Assembly: GCF_014836645.1 (NCBI RefSeq)
Contig: NZ_JACSQM010000004.1
Coordinates: 186,001 to 250,000 of the forward strand
Direction of reading: 5' to 3'
From: Fictibacillus norfolkensis
GTDB lineage: Bacteria > Bacillota > Bacilli > Bacillales > Fictibacillaceae
DNA: 64,000 bases
The notes beneath the pieces are model-generated. The model did not search any database. It was not told the DNA's origin and was given only the letters and a program-made list of their open reading frames with translations. Numbering within the stretch: the stretch's first letter is position 1; each line of letters opens with the position of its first letter. Below, in pieces: positions 1-8,499 of this stretch. The translations under genes were made by a program, and so were the position numbers.

Positions 1-947
1 AAACGGTGACTGGGGAAAAGATATCTTCTGAAGATCTAGGCGGAGCTGAAGTGCACGGCTCTAAGAGTGGGAACGCACATTTTACAGCACCATCTGAATC
101 AGAAGTGTTAGAAGATGTTCGACGTTTAATCTCTTACCTTCCGCAGAATAATAAAGAAAGAACGCCTGTCTTACCTTGGGGAGATGGAGAGGATGATCGC
201 CCTGAACTGACAGAGATCATTCCATTTGATTCAACACGTCCGTATGATGTAAGAACGGTTATCCAAGAAGTGGTGGATAAGGACTCATTCATGGAAGTTC
301 ATGCTCAATTTGCAAGAAATATAGTTGTAGGTTTTGCAAGGATAAAGGGTGAAGTGATAGGATTAGTATGTAATCAGCCAAAAGTCATGGCTGGAGGACT
401 AGACATTGATTCTTCAGATAAAGCGTCGCGATTTATCCGTTTATGTGACTCTTTCAACATTCCAATCATCACGTTTGAAGATGTAACAGGATTCTTTCCA
501 GGGATAAAACAAGAACATGGCGGTATTATCCGGCATGGGGCAAAGATCCTTTATGCATATTCAGAAGCAACGGTTCCAAAGATAACGATCATCCTGCGAA
601 AAGCATATGGCGGTGCATACGTAGCTTTAAATAGTAAATCTATCGGAGCAGATTTAGTTTTTGCTTGGCCGAATGCAGAGATTGCTGTTATGGGACCACA
701 GGGAGCTGCAAATATTATCTTTGCCAAAGAGATCGAAAGAAGCGAAGATCCTGAAGAGACGAGAGCCGCGAAGATTGAAGAGTATCGTACGAAGTTTGCT
801 AACCCGTACATCGCTGCTGCAAACGGGATGGTAGATGATGTGATCGATCCGAGAGACACAAGAATCAAGTGTATTCAGGCGCTTGACATGCTGCGCAATA
901 AGAGTGAAGACAGACCTTACAAAAAGCATGGAAACATACCACTATAA
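1..947 (+). CDS. yqjD: Acyl-CoA carboxylase carboxyltransferase subunit (propionyl-CoA carboxylase beta type), 5' end outside the window
   Basis: This is the C-terminal ~314 residues of a biotin-dependent carboxyltransferase, the cytoplasmic subunit that moves CO2 from carboxybiotin onto an acyl-CoA (propionyl/methylmalonyl-CoA class). The frame is already open at base 1; the GTG at 6 is an internal valine, so the start lies upstream. Family signatures visible are GGIIRHGAKILYAYSEAT, KAYGGAYVALNS and AEIAVMGPQGAANIIF, which build the acyl-CoA and biotin sites. Relatives are about 510 residues, so roughly 60% is present. It lies 19 bp before an M20 peptidase, as yqjD-yqjE do in B. subtilis. 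The acyl-CoA preference cannot be read from this part. Confidence 0.9.
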   Translation, partial: TVTGEKISSEDLGGAEVHGSKSGNAHFTAPSESEVLEDVRRLISYLPQNNKERTPVLPWGDGEDDRPELTEIIPFDSTRPYDVRTVIQEVVDKDSFMEVHAQFARNIVVGFARIKGEVIGLVCNQPKVMAGGLDIDSSDKASRFIRLCDSFNIPIITFEDVTGFFPGIKQEHGGIIRHGAKILYAYSEATVPKITIILRKAYGGAYVALNSKSIGADLVFAWPNAEIAVMGPQGAANIIFAKEIERSEDPEETRAAKIEEYRTKFANPYIAAANGMVDDVIDPRDTRIKCIQALDMLRNKSEDRPYKKHGNIPL

Positions 948-966
948 GAAGGGAGGGAATACATAA

Positions 967-2097
967 ATGGTAAATGCAGACCGTTTGTTAAATGAATTTT
1001 TAGAGCTTGTCCAAATTGACTCTGAGACTAGATATGAAAAAGAGATATCAATCGTTCTTAAAAAGAAATTTGAAGAACTTGGTGTTGAAGTTTATGAGGA
1101 TGATGCTGAATCAACGACAGAGCATGCTGCAGGAAATTTAATCTGTACGTTAAAGGGAAATAAAGAAGGCGTGAACACGATCTATTTCACTTCTCATATG
1201 GATACAGTTACTCCTGGTAACGGGATCAAACCTTCAATAAAAGATGGCTATGTAGTAACAGATGGTACTACGATTCTTGGAGCGGATGACAAAGCAGGTC
1301 TTGCTGCGATGTTTGAAGCGATTAAAGTGCTAAAAGAAAAAAACATCTCTCACGGTGATATTCAATTTATCATTACAGTAGGAGAGGAATCTGGATTAGT
1401 GGGCGCAAAGGCAATGGATGCGTCAAAAATTACAGCAAAATATGGTTTTGCCTTAGACAGTGATGGTCCTGTTGGGGATATTATCGTTGCTGCTCCTACC
1501 CAGGCAAAAGTGCGAGCAAAAATTTATGGGAAATCTGCACATGCCGGTGTCGCTCCAGAAAAAGGAGTTTCAGCTATCACGATTGCAGCTAAAGCGATCG
1601 CTCGCATGCCGCTTGGCAGAATTGATGAAGAAACAACAGCTAACATTGGTCATTTCCACGGTGGAGGTACTGGGGAGCAAACAAATATCGTTTGTGACAC
1701 TGTTTTTGTTCTAGCTGAGGCACGTTCATTGATCAACGAGAAAATGGAAGTTCAAACAGCAAAAATGAAAGAAGCTTATGAATCAGCTGCTGCAGAATTA
1801 GGCGGGCGTGCAGAAGTTGAGATCGAAGTGATGTACCCTGGATTCAAGTTTGGTGAAGGCGATCATGTTGTAGAAGTTGCCAAAAAAGCAGCTGAGAAGA
1901 TCGGACGCCCTCACAGACTTCTTCATAGTGGTGGTGGAAGTGATGCGAACATTATCGCAGGTCACGGTATTCCAACTGTAAATCTAGCTGTAGGTTATGA
2001 AGAGATCCACACAACGAATGAAAGAATGCCGATTGAGGAATTGACGAAGACTGCAGAAATGGTACTTGCGGTCATCGGAATATCAGCAGGCGAATAA
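967..2097 (+). CDS. yqjE: M20-family metallopeptidase, peptidase T-like (YqjE)
   Basis: A 376-residue cytoplasmic dinuclear-zinc aminopeptidase of the M20 (PepT/ArgE/DapE) family. Metal-binding motifs appear in order: TSHMDTV (His77), LGADDKAG (bridging Asp near 107), GEESGLVG (catalytic and ligand Glu near 143), LDSDGPVGD and, near the C-terminus, a His in EEIHTTNE. The dimerisation (lid) domain lies between the two metal-binding halves. The start is the ATG after a strong AAGGGAGGG ribosome site. It is the last gene of the yqjD operon, followed by a terminator. Peptidase T-like tripeptidase activity is inferred from the family; B. subtilis YqjE is annotated the same way. Confidence 0.88.
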   Translation: MVNADRLLNEFLELVQIDSETRYEKEISIVLKKKFEELGVEVYEDDAESTTEHAAGNLICTLKGNKEGVNTIYFTSHMDTVTPGNGIKPSIKDGYVVTDGTTILGADDKAGLAAMFEAIKVLKEKNISHGDIQFIITVGEESGLVGAKAMDASKITAKYGFALDSDGPVGDIIVAAPTQAKVRAKIYGKSAHAGVAPEKGVSAITIAAKAIARMPLGRIDEETTANIGHFHGGGTGEQTNIVCDTVFVLAEARSLINEKMEVQTAKMKEAYESAAAELGGRAEVEIEVMYPGFKFGEGDHVVEVAKKAAEKIGRPHRLLHSGGGSDANIIAGHGIPTVNLAVGYEEIHTTNERMPIEELTKTAEMVLAVIGISAGE

Positions 2098-2108
2098 GAA
2101 AAATGACG

Positions 2109-2137
2109 AAACTTGGCGGATTTTCGCCAAGTTTTTA
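2109..2137 (+). terminator. Rho-independent terminator after yqjE
   Basis: An 8-bp perfect stem (ACTTGGCG at 2111-2118 with CGCCAAGT at 2125-2132) is followed by TTTT. It closes the yqjDE unit. Confidence 0.8.
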
Positions 2138-2197
2138 GTGTTTAATAGGCCTTGTTGCCTGTTTTTGTTGCTCTTTAAAACAAAATGTCGCAAAAAG

Positions 2198-2227
2198 TTG
2201 ACAGTCACTTTAAGATTTATGTAAGAT
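2198..2227 (+). promoter_or_regulatory. Sigma-A promoter of the MarR-family gene
   Basis: A consensus TTGACA (2198-2203) stands 18 bp from TAAGAT (2222-2227). It lies downstream of an in-frame ATG at 2185, which argues that translation starts at the later ATG at 2293. Confidence 0.65.
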
Positions 2228-2292
2228 GTTTTTATCATGGAAATGAAAATATTGGTAATTTAAAAGAATCTTATTTCGGGGGAGGAAATGGG

Positions 2293-2790
2293 ATGAGTCA
2301 ACTATCTGACATGCATATGATGGTAAATTATATGCGTGGCGTGTATAAAGTTTTAGAAGAAGATTGGCAGAAAGCTGCGAAAGCCATCGGGTTAACTCAG
2401 GCAGAGCAACATATTTTATGGATCGTTTCGCTAGAAGAAGACATTACAATCTCTAAGATCGCTTATTATGGATTGTGGGATGTTTCTACAGTTATGCAAG
2501 TAATCAAGCGACTAAAAGATAAAGGCTATGTGAGATTAGAGAAAAAGAACGATGACCGCCGAATATCTTATGTTTATTTAACAGATGAAGGAATGGTTAA
2601 ACATAAGGAGTCTACAAGTTTCAACTGCCAAATTTATGGCTTTCTCCAAAAATGGATGGAAGATGAAAGTAAAAAGGACTTCTATCGAGACCTTGTTCAA
2701 TTACATAAAGATTTAAACAAGCATTTTCATGGTGAAGAATTTGTTGATTGGGTAGAGGATACTGGAAAACGGCTTCACAAGACAAGGTAG
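2293..2790 (+). CDS. MarR-family transcriptional regulator, Hpr/ScoC-like
   Basis: A 165-residue winged-helix regulator. The part TQAEQHILWIV, then TISKIAYYGLWDVSTVMQVI (recognition helix) and DDRRISYVYLTDEG (wing), matches the MarR fold. The EDWQ...EQHILWI spacing and the Y-G-(L/V)-x-x-VST helix resemble Hpr/ScoC, the transition-state repressor of protease and sporulation genes in B. subtilis. I chose the ATG at 2293 because it follows GGGGGAGGAAAT and lies downstream of the promoter; an earlier in-frame ATG lies upstream of the promoter. A terminator overlaps the stop codon, so it is monocistronic. Orthology to ScoC itself is uncertain because the protein is shorter (165 versus about 200 residues). 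Confidence 0.75.
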   Translation: MSQLSDMHMMVNYMRGVYKVLEEDWQKAAKAIGLTQAEQHILWIVSLEEDITISKIAYYGLWDVSTVMQVIKRLKDKGYVRLEKKNDDRRISYVYLTDEGMVKHKESTSFNCQIYGFLQKWMEDESKKDFYRDLVQLHKDLNKHFHGEEFVDWVEDTGKRLHKTR

Positions 2791-2810
2791 ATACCTTGTC
2801 TTTTTCTTTT
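2780..2810 (+). terminator. Terminator overlapping the stop of the MarR-family gene
   Basis: AGACAAGGTA (2780-2789) pairs with TACCTTGTCT (2792-2801), followed by a T-rich tract. The TAG stop sits in the stem-loop. Confidence 0.75.
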
Positions 2811-2891
2811 GGAGAGACCGTCTTTCCTTTTGTTTTTAAATGCTGTTCTAACATATACTAATAGATAAGTACTGATAAAGGGAGTGTTCAT

Positions 2892-4067
2892 GTGTATCAG
2901 TCTCCTGGGTCTAAAAGAAGAATCATATTTCATGTGGACATGAACAGCTTCTATGCTTCAGTCGAAATGGCTGAAAACCCTGATCTTCGAGGAAAGCCCG
3001 TTGCGGTAGCCGGAAATGTAGAAGAACGAAAGGGAATCATCGTCACTTGCAGTTATGAAGCAAGGGAAAAAGGCGTAAGAACAACGATGCCTCTTTGGCA
3101 AGCTAGAAAACTTTGTCCCAATCTTGTGGTTGTTCCACCAAACTTTGAAACATACAAAATGTATTCATCACGCATGTTTCAGCTTCTGCAGGAATATACA
3201 GAAAAGGTAGAGCCTGTTTCCATCGACGAAGGCTACATGGATGTAACAGACTGCCAAGAACCACTTGAAATGGCAAAAGAGATTCAATCAAGACTGTTGA
3301 ATGAGCTGAACTTGCCATCATCTATCGGAATCGGTCCGAATAAATTTTTAGCTAAAACAGCTTCAGATATGAAGAAACCGCTCGGAATCACAGTTCTCAG
3401 AAAAAGAGATCTCAGAGAAAAGCTTTGGCCGCTGAAAGTTGGGGAAATGCACGGAATAGGTAAGAAAACCGAAGAAAAGTTAAACAAGTATGGAATCATG
3501 ACAATCAAGGATCTAGCAGATGCCGTAGATTATGAGTTGAAACATCGTTTTGGCATCAATGGTATAAAGATGAAAGAAAGAGCAAACGGCATCGATACGC
3601 GTCCAGTTGATCCAAGTGCGGCAAGTGATTATCGGTCGATCGGCAGTTCTACGACATTGAGTGAAGATCTTATCTCTATTATGGAATCAGAAGCTGTTTT
3701 TAAAAAGCTCGCAGAAAAAGTATCGTCTCGCCTTAAAACAAAAGGGTATGTCGCGTTTACGCTTGCGATCACCATTCGCTACAGCGATCGGAAAACAATC
3801 ACGAGAAGCAAGATGCTCGCGAACGGAACACAGCATTCAATAGATATTCAAAAAACAGCGGTCGAACTCTTTCGCAGACACTGGAATCAGGAACCTGTTC
3901 GATTATTGGGCATAACTGCTACAGAAGTAGTGGAAAAGGAACAAGCGACCTATCAGCTTGATCTGTTCTCTGTCGAAAAGAACGAAAAAGATGCTCTGCT
4001 TCACGATGTATTGTCATCCATCGAGAGAAAGCATGGAGAAGGCATCATAAAAAAGGGAAAAAAGTAA
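2892..4067 (+). CDS. dinB: DNA polymerase IV (Y-family, DinB/YqjH)
   Basis: A 391-residue translesion polymerase. The palm begins with IIFHVDMNSFYASVEMAENP (first metal-binding Asp near 16) and continues with the catalytic VSIDEGYMDVT motif; a helix-hairpin-helix follows near MHGIGKKTEEKLNKYG, then the little-finger domain. QLDLF near residue 372 is a beta-clamp-binding motif. Translation starts at GTG 2892, preceded by AAAGGGAG; the ATG overlapping it is out of frame. No LexA-type GAAC-N4-GTTC box is visible upstream, unlike the second Y-family gene at 11163. Orthologue of B. subtilis yqjH (polYB), which also lies near yqjE. Confidence 0.93.
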   Translation: MYQSPGSKRRIIFHVDMNSFYASVEMAENPDLRGKPVAVAGNVEERKGIIVTCSYEAREKGVRTTMPLWQARKLCPNLVVVPPNFETYKMYSSRMFQLLQEYTEKVEPVSIDEGYMDVTDCQEPLEMAKEIQSRLLNELNLPSSIGIGPNKFLAKTASDMKKPLGITVLRKRDLREKLWPLKVGEMHGIGKKTEEKLNKYGIMTIKDLADAVDYELKHRFGINGIKMKERANGIDTRPVDPSAASDYRSIGSSTTLSEDLISIMESEAVFKKLAEKVSSRLKTKGYVAFTLAITIRYSDRKTITRSKMLANGTQHSIDIQKTAVELFRRHWNQEPVRLLGITATEVVEKEQATYQLDLFSVEKNEKDALLHDVLSSIERKHGEGIIKKGKK

Positions 4068-4084
4068 CAGGAGCTGATCGTTTC

Positions 4085-4744
4085 ATGATCCTTAAGAACA
4101 GTGTGATTAGAACAGTAGTGTTAACTGCTCTTTGTCTTGGGCTTTTTATTCTGTTTGCTTCGATCTACAAACAATCAAGAGTAGAAGTTCTTGATGTGTG
4201 GGCAATGAAAAATGTGTCTGTTATCCATCAGCCTGCTTTAAATGATAGCTTTACGTTCTTGACGAATATCGCTTCTAGACCCTATCAATTTGCCATCTTT
4301 ATCTTCTTTGCTGTAATCTGGCTGATCGGTGAAAGAAAGTGGATAGAACCGTTCGTGTTAGGCGTTTGTCTCTTCGGAATTCGCTTTGAAAATCAATGGT
4401 TCAAAGAATGGTTTGAGAGGGACAGACCAATGTACGACCGAGTTATTGAGATCACGGGTTATAGCTTTCCTAGCGGGCATGCAATGATCTCCATCGCTTT
4501 TTTTGGTCTGCTTTCTTATCTTCTCGTACAAAACTATTCGTTTTTATACAGATATCGTAAGTTTATATATGGCATTACGGTTCTTTTTATTGGATCAGTC
4601 GGTTTTAGCAGAGTGTACCTAGGTGTTCATTATCCTACAGATGTTCTAGGTGGTTTCGCGGCTGGAGGAACCTGGCTCTTAATCTGCGTTTTACTGTATA
4701 AGGGGCTGAACCACTTTTTCAAGAGGAAATTGTCATATGAATAA
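4085..4744 (+). CDS. PAP2-family membrane phosphatase
   Basis: A 219-residue multi-pass membrane protein with the full type 2 phosphatidic acid phosphatase signature: KEWFERDRP, then the PSGH motif in SFPSGHAMISIAF, then SRVYLGVHYPTDVLGG with the catalytic His and Asp. An N-terminal hydrophobic segment and about five further helices are visible. The active site is expected on the outer face of the membrane. Candidate substrates are undecaprenyl pyrophosphate, phosphatidylglycerol phosphate or phosphatidate; these cannot be told apart by reading. It lies 17 bp after dinB and probably shares its transcript. Confidence 0.85.
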   Translation: MILKNSVIRTVVLTALCLGLFILFASIYKQSRVEVLDVWAMKNVSVIHQPALNDSFTFLTNIASRPYQFAIFIFFAVIWLIGERKWIEPFVLGVCLFGIRFENQWFKEWFERDRPMYDRVIEITGYSFPSGHAMISIAFFGLLSYLLVQNYSFLYRYRKFIYGITVLFIGSVGFSRVYLGVHYPTDVLGGFAAGGTWLLICVLLYKGLNHFFKRKLSYE

Positions 4745-4745
4745 G

Positions 4746-4778
4746 AAAAAGCTGACTCTTTAAAAAGCCAGCTTTCTA
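4746..4778. terminator. Bidirectional terminator between the PAP2 gene and namA
   Basis: AAAGCTG (4748-4754) pairs with CAGCTTT (4769-4775), with inner CTTT/AAAG pairing. The two genes converge here. Confidence 0.6.
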
Positions 4779-4787
4779 TCATCGTTC

Positions 4788-5813
4788 TTACCAACCACGT
4801 TCATATTGTTTGGGACTTTCGATCTCTGTTCCAAGGTCTTGTGCAGCTGATCGCGGCCAATACGGATCTTTCAAAAACTCTCGACCGATAAAAATAAGAT
4901 CAGCTCGCTTGTTTTGTAAGATTTCTTCCGCCTGTCTGCCTGTTGTGATCAAGCCAACAGCTGCTGTTGCGATTTCAGCTTCGTTTTTAATCTTGTCTGC
5001 AAAAGAAACTTGATACCCAGGGAACGTCGGAATCTTTGCTGGTACAACAGCTCCTGAACTGCAGTCGATAAGATCGACCCCGTCTTCTTTCATCCACTTC
5101 GAATAGGTTACAAAATCTTCTGGTGTATTTCCTTCTGGGTGATAATCATTCGCTGAAATACGAACAAACAGCGGCCCTTCCCATTCTAATCTGACAGCAG
5201 CAATGATCTCTTGTAAGAATCTGTAACGATTTTCTTGGCTGCCTCCATAAGAATCAGTTCTTCTGTTAGATAGAGGGGAGAGGAATTCATTGATCAAATA
5301 TCCGTGCGCTCCATGAATCTCAATCACATCAAATCCTGCAGTCTTTGCTCTTTTTGCTGCACTTCGAAATTGCTTCACTGTCTCTTCGATCTGCTGAAGT
5401 GACATTTCTTCTGGTGTCTTCATCTTTTCAGAAAAAGCGATAGCAGATGGGGCGATGATCGCTCCGTCTATCATAGCTTTACGACCTGCATGGGCAATCT
5501 GGATAGCGGCTTTTGAGCCGTTTTCCTGGATAGACGAAACGAGTTGAGACAGACCTTCTACATGGCTGTCATCCCAGATTCCTAAGTCTTCAGCACTTAT
5601 TCTTCCTTGTGGGCTTACAGCTGCTGCTTCTGTCATGATCAGTCCAGTTTGACCCATTGCTCTAGACGTATAATGAGTCACATGCCAAGGGGTCACAATC
5701 CCATCTTGTTCATAACAAGAATACATACACATAGGTGACATGACAATCCGATTCTTTAACGTTACGTCACGGATGGTCAATGGTTGAAACAATAACGGTT
5801 GAATATGAAACAA
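4788..5813 (-). CDS. namA: NADPH dehydrogenase, old yellow enzyme family (YqjM)
   Basis: A 341-residue FMN-dependent ene-reductase that reduces activated C=C bonds with NADPH. It carries the YqjM-class signatures: MSPMCMYS with the flavin-tuning Cys and the active-site Tyr, the [14 protein letters not shown] motif with the two substrate-binding His and a Tyr, and [10 protein letters not shown]. The C-terminal YERGW is typical, its Arg-Trp end reaching the neighbouring active site in YqjM. B. subtilis YqjM is 338 residues. It is transcribed alone on the minus strand, towards a shared terminator. YqjM is linked to oxidative and xenobiotic stress; that role is family knowledge, not visible here. 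Confidence 0.95.
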   Translation of the reverse strand: MFHIQPLLFQPLTIRDVTLKNRIVMSPMCMYSCYEQDGIVTPWHVTHYTSRAMGQTGLIMTEAAAVSPQGRISAEDLGIWDDSHVEGLSQLVSSIQENGSKAAIQIAHAGRKAMIDGAIIAPSAIAFSEKMKTPEEMSLQQIEETVKQFRSAAKRAKTAGFDVIEIHGAHGYLINEFLSPLSNRRTDSYGGSQENRYRFLQEIIAAVRLEWEGPLFVRISANDYHPEGNTPEDFVTYSKWMKEDGVDLIDCSSGAVVPAKIPTFPGYQVSFADKIKNEAEIATAAVGLITTGRQAEEILQNKRADLIFIGREFLKDPYWPRSAAQDLGTEIESPKQYERGW

Positions 5814-5882
5814 CTCCTTTTTTCTTTAAGCACAAGTTTAAGACATCATTACTTTTCTTTCTCATTGTAAAACGTTTGATCA

Positions 5883-6641
5883 CTATTTTTGAAGAAATCT
5901 GCTCTTTGAATGTGGTGAAAGGCTGTTCAACACATCTCTTGCTAAAATCGGATAGTCCGTTATAATCGCTTCAGTATTCCACTCAAAAAAATACTTCATC
6001 CACTTCTGACTGTTAACCGTATACGGACGAACAGGAATATTATTTCTTTTAAAGCCTTTCATGATGTAAGGTTGCAGGGATTTATAGTTCGGATGCGCAC
6101 TTTGTGAACAAACGGCTTTCACATACTCCCACGGCTCAAATAATCCGGAAGAGTATAGAGGCGCCGTCTGTACATATTTGTTCAATCTTCTGATCTTGAC
6201 TAAACTATAATGATTGAAGGACGAGATCACGGTTCGATCCATCATCCCGTAATGTTGCAACAATTGAAGTACATTTTCCTCGAGCCCGTTGTATTCTACG
6301 ATATTGTTTTTTAATTCGATATTAAGCAACATAGGAAGTGGTGTTATCCATTCTAAAAATTGTTGAAGAGAAGGAACGGATTCTTTATTGAATTTTTTTG
6401 AAAACCAGCTGCCCGCATCTAATTGTGATAGTTCATCAAAGGTGTAATCAACAACATAACCTTTTCCATTAGTCGTTCGATCTACTTTTTCATCATGAAT
6501 GATGACCGGTACCCCATCTTTAGAAAGCTGCACATCAAGCTCGATCCCATCAGCGCCATCTTTAAATGCTTTTTGGAAAGCAGCCATCGTGTTTTCTGGA
6601 CAATCCTTACTAGATCCTCTGTGAGCAAATATATAGGTCAA
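5883..6641 (-). CDS. Glycerophosphodiester phosphodiesterase (YqiK-like, cytoplasmic)
   Basis: A 252-residue GDPD-family enzyme that hydrolyses glycerophosphodiesters to sn-glycerol 3-phosphate and an alcohol. The N-terminus IFAHRGSSKDCPENTM carries the catalytic HRG and ENT motifs, followed by DGIELDVQLSKDG (metal ligands Glu and Asp) and VIIHDEKVDRTTNGKG (second catalytic His). The C-terminal TIM-barrel strands include VRPYTVNS and AIITDYP. No signal peptide is present, so it acts in the cytoplasm. A ribosome site (GAAGGGAGC) precedes the ATG. It is separated from namA by about 70 bp and could be cotranscribed. Confidence 0.9.
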   Translation of the reverse strand: MTYIFAHRGSSKDCPENTMAAFQKAFKDGADGIELDVQLSKDGVPVIIHDEKVDRTTNGKGYVVDYTFDELSQLDAGSWFSKKFNKESVPSLQQFLEWITPLPMLLNIELKNNIVEYNGLEENVLQLLQHYGMMDRTVISSFNHYSLVKIRRLNKYVQTAPLYSSGLFEPWEYVKAVCSQSAHPNYKSLQPYIMKGFKRNNIPVRPYTVNSQKWMKYFFEWNTEAIITDYPILARDVLNSLSPHSKSRFLQK

Positions 6642-6759
6642 GCATGTAAGCTCCCTTCAAAAAAAGATTATAGATAGTATAAGATAAATGAAAACGGAGA
6701 TAAAATGAAAGGCTCTTTTCTAACAGATTGTTGCTATTAAATCCTTGTCTTCTTTGACA

Positions 6760-6914
6760 GTTGTTTGGAGTGGAAGGTGCGTGCCTACCACATGAGATAC
6801 TTCTTGCAAGGCATGCGGCGAGGAAGCTTACTACGGAGTATCACTTGTAGACGCAGGAGCAAGGAACCGCCTGCCCCGCGGAAAGCGAGCATCTGGAACG
6901 GAAATCAACTACTA
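6760..6914 (+). repeat. Intergenic palindromic repeat, copy R1 (with extra internal module)
   Basis: It begins GTTGTTTGGAGTGGAAGGTG and ends GAACGGAAATCAAC, the ends of the family described at 39020-39146. Its right third (CCCCGCGGAAAGCGAGCA) matches the standard copies, but the centre is replaced by a module (about 6799-6861) containing AAGGCATGCGGCGAGGAAGC and GTAGACGCAGGAGCA that recurs in copy R6. The 6642-6984 gap holds nothing else apart from a terminator; an open frame across the repeat has no ribosome site. Confidence 0.8.
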
Positions 6915-6955
6915 CCAAAAGCAACGAAGCTTTCAAAACAGACAGAATGAAAGAA

Positions 6956-6981
6956 ACCCTTCCTGTTTTTAGAGGAAGGGT
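6956..6981 (-). terminator. Terminator for the 59-residue minus-strand gene
   Basis: ACCCTTCCT (6956-6964) pairs with AGGAAGGGT (6973-6981). Read on the minus strand it lies just past the stop codon and is followed by a moderately T-rich stretch. Confidence 0.55.
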
Positions 6982-6984
6982 GAG

Positions 6985-7164
6985 TTATTTTCTGCGTCTA
7001 GAACGCTTCTTTTTTTCTTCTCTGTTGTGTTCTTCAACAGTGGCTCCTTTTTCTGTCAGCCAGTGGATAAAAACAAGCTCTTTGTCAGTAAGAGATCGTT
7101 TCGTAAACTTTTCAAACTGAACGCGCAATTCAAGGTATCTTTGGGAAATTTCTACTTCGGTCAC
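6985..7164 (-). CDS. Small highly charged protein, 59 residues, function unknown
   Basis: The open frame runs from a GTG at 7164 (preceded by GGGAGGGATTT, a strong ribosome site) to TAA at 6985. The protein starts MTEVEISQRYLELRVQF, has a hydrophobic/aromatic middle (LVFIHWLTEKGATV) and ends in a strongly basic tail, KKKRSRRRK. A sigma-A-like promoter lies upstream on the same strand and a terminator just after the stop, so it looks like a complete one-gene unit. I do not recognise the family. The basic tail could bind nucleic acid or acidic surfaces, but that is only a guess. Confidence 0.7.
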   Translation of the reverse strand: MTEVEISQRYLELRVQFEKFTKRSLTDKELVFIHWLTEKGATVEEHNREEKKKRSRRRK

Positions 7165-7203
7165 ACAAATCCCTCCCTAAATCTAGCTCTAGCTTCTACT
7201 TAG

Positions 7204-7233
7204 ATGATAAAGAGTAAGTAAAGGGCTTGTCAA
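7204..7233 (-). promoter_or_regulatory. Sigma-A-like promoter for the 59-residue protein gene
   Basis: On the minus strand TTGACA (complement of 7228-7233) is followed after 18 bp by TATCAT (complement of 7204-7209), 40 bp before the GTG start. Confidence 0.5.
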
Positions 7234-7305
7234 TTTTTTCTAATCGTCAATTTCTGCAGAGAAAATGAGAGAATTGGTGCAAAATAACGAAAAGGAGTTG
7301 GTTTG

Positions 7306-7644
7306 ATGAAGATTTCTATCAAATTATTCTGCTGGATCATGGCCAGTTTTCTAGTGTTTAGTTCACTTCCGTATACAGTCTCTGCAGAAAGTCCAAGGGT
7401 ACAAGAACCTGCTTATGCAAAATGGGGCAGACTCGCTGTTTTCGAAACAGGGAAACGCTACCCCGATTATGATATCGTAGATTATTTATATGTTGGACGA
7501 ACGACTGTTCAAAATGAAGATATTGTCGAAAGATTTAAGCTGTGGATCAGGAAAGGTGCTTCAGAAAAGGGAGTCATCATAACGATTACGTTAACTCCGA
7601 ATGGTGTATTTAAGGGTATTTCATTTCAAGAGACAGCCCGTTAA
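7306..7644 (+). CDS. yqzG: Secreted DUF3889 protein (YqzG-like)
   Basis: A 112-residue protein with a clear Sec signal peptide (MKISIKLFCWIMASFLVF..., probable cleavage after VSA-E). The mature part has the DUF3889 pattern of B. subtilis YqzG: KWGRLAVFETGKRYPDYDIVDYLYVGR, then FKLWIRKGASEKGVIITITL. The ATG at 7306 is preferred over a TTG one codon earlier because AAGGAG then lies 8 bp upstream. It converges on proI with only 4 bp between the stops; yqzG is also next to proI in B. subtilis. Function unknown; expected outside the cell or at the wall. Confidence 0.8.
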   Translation: MKISIKLFCWIMASFLVFSSLPYTVSAESPRVQEPAYAKWGRLAVFETGKRYPDYDIVDYLYVGRTTVQNEDIVERFKLWIRKGASEKGVIITITLTPNGVFKGISFQETAR

Positions 7645-7648
7645 CGAA

Positions 7649-8467
7649 TCAGTTCATTCTTCCTAATTCCTCTGAACGTTGCACCGCTTTTTTGATACAA
7701 GCTAAAAAAGCGTCTTGGACTCCGTGTTGGTCCAGTTTACCGATTCCTGCCTCAGTCGTGCCGCCAGGACTGGTTACTTTTCTTCTAAGCTCGATTGGAG
7801 AATCTGTTGTTTGTTTAAGCATAAGAGATGCACCTAAAAGCGTTTGAGAAATTAAAGTCTTTGCTTCTTCTTCAGAAAGATTTAATTCTTCAGCCGCTTT
7901 TTGCATGGCTTCAGCGATATAGTAAACATAGGCAGGACCGCTTCCAGAGAGGCCTGTAACGATATGAAGTTTTTCTTCAGGGACAAGAGTAACCGTTCCG
8001 ATCGTCTCAAACAGCTCGAGAGATTTTTCAATATGGAATTGCTCTGCATATATTCCTGAGGAGAGTGCAGTAGCGGAATATCCGATCGATGCGGAAGTGT
8101 TTGGCATCGCTCTCATTATAGGGTTATTAAGATGAAGCCAGTTTGTTAGCGTTTCAGTGGATATGCCAGCCATAACAGAAATGATCAGCTGATGACTCTT
8201 AACAAACGGCTTGATGGTGTTAACCGCATTGTGCGCATCCTTTGGTTTTACCGCAAGAATTATAATATCTGCACCAACGATCGCATCTTCTATCGTTGAA
8301 GCGGGTACTACACCATACTTTACTTGTAGCTCGTTTACTCGTTGTGTATTGCTTCGATTTTTTATCGTGATCAGATCAGCTTGCCATTTCTCTTTTTTGA
8401 TCAATCCTTCCATAATGGCCTCAGCCATCGATCCGGCACCAATAAACGTTATCTTTTCTGTTCCCAC
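7649..8467 (-). CDS. proI: Pyrroline-5-carboxylate reductase (last step of proline biosynthesis)
   Basis: A 272-residue enzyme that reduces 1-pyrroline-5-carboxylate to proline with NAD(P)H. It shows the Rossmann fingerprint FIGAGSMAEAIMEGL, the AVKPKD motif, MRAMPNTSASIGYSATAL, and the family signature near LRRKVTSPGGTTEAG that forms the substrate pocket. Translation begins at GTG 8467 with GGGAGGG 7 bp upstream. A proline-specific T-box leader lies directly upstream on the same strand, so expression should rise when tRNA-Pro is uncharged. It matches the T-box-controlled proI (yqjO) of B. subtilis in neighbours and regulation. Confidence 0.95.
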   Translation of the reverse strand: MGTEKITFIGAGSMAEAIMEGLIKKEKWQADLITIKNRSNTQRVNELQVKYGVVPASTIEDAIVGADIIILAVKPKDAHNAVNTIKPFVKSHQLIISVMAGISTETLTNWLHLNNPIMRAMPNTSASIGYSATALSSGIYAEQFHIEKSLELFETIGTVTLVPEEKLHIVTGLSGSGPAYVYYIAEAMQKAAEELNLSEEEAKTLISQTLLGASLMLKQTTDSPIELRRKVTSPGGTTEAGIGKLDQHGVQDAFLACIKKAVQRSEELGRMN

Positions 8468-8499
8468 GGGTGATCCCTCCCAGAATTTTTGAGTATAAA

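Noticed and set aside
6765..6950. Open frames through the R1 repeat
   Set aside because: No ribosome site and the same open stretches recur in other repeat copies; they come from the GC-rich palindrome, not from a gene.
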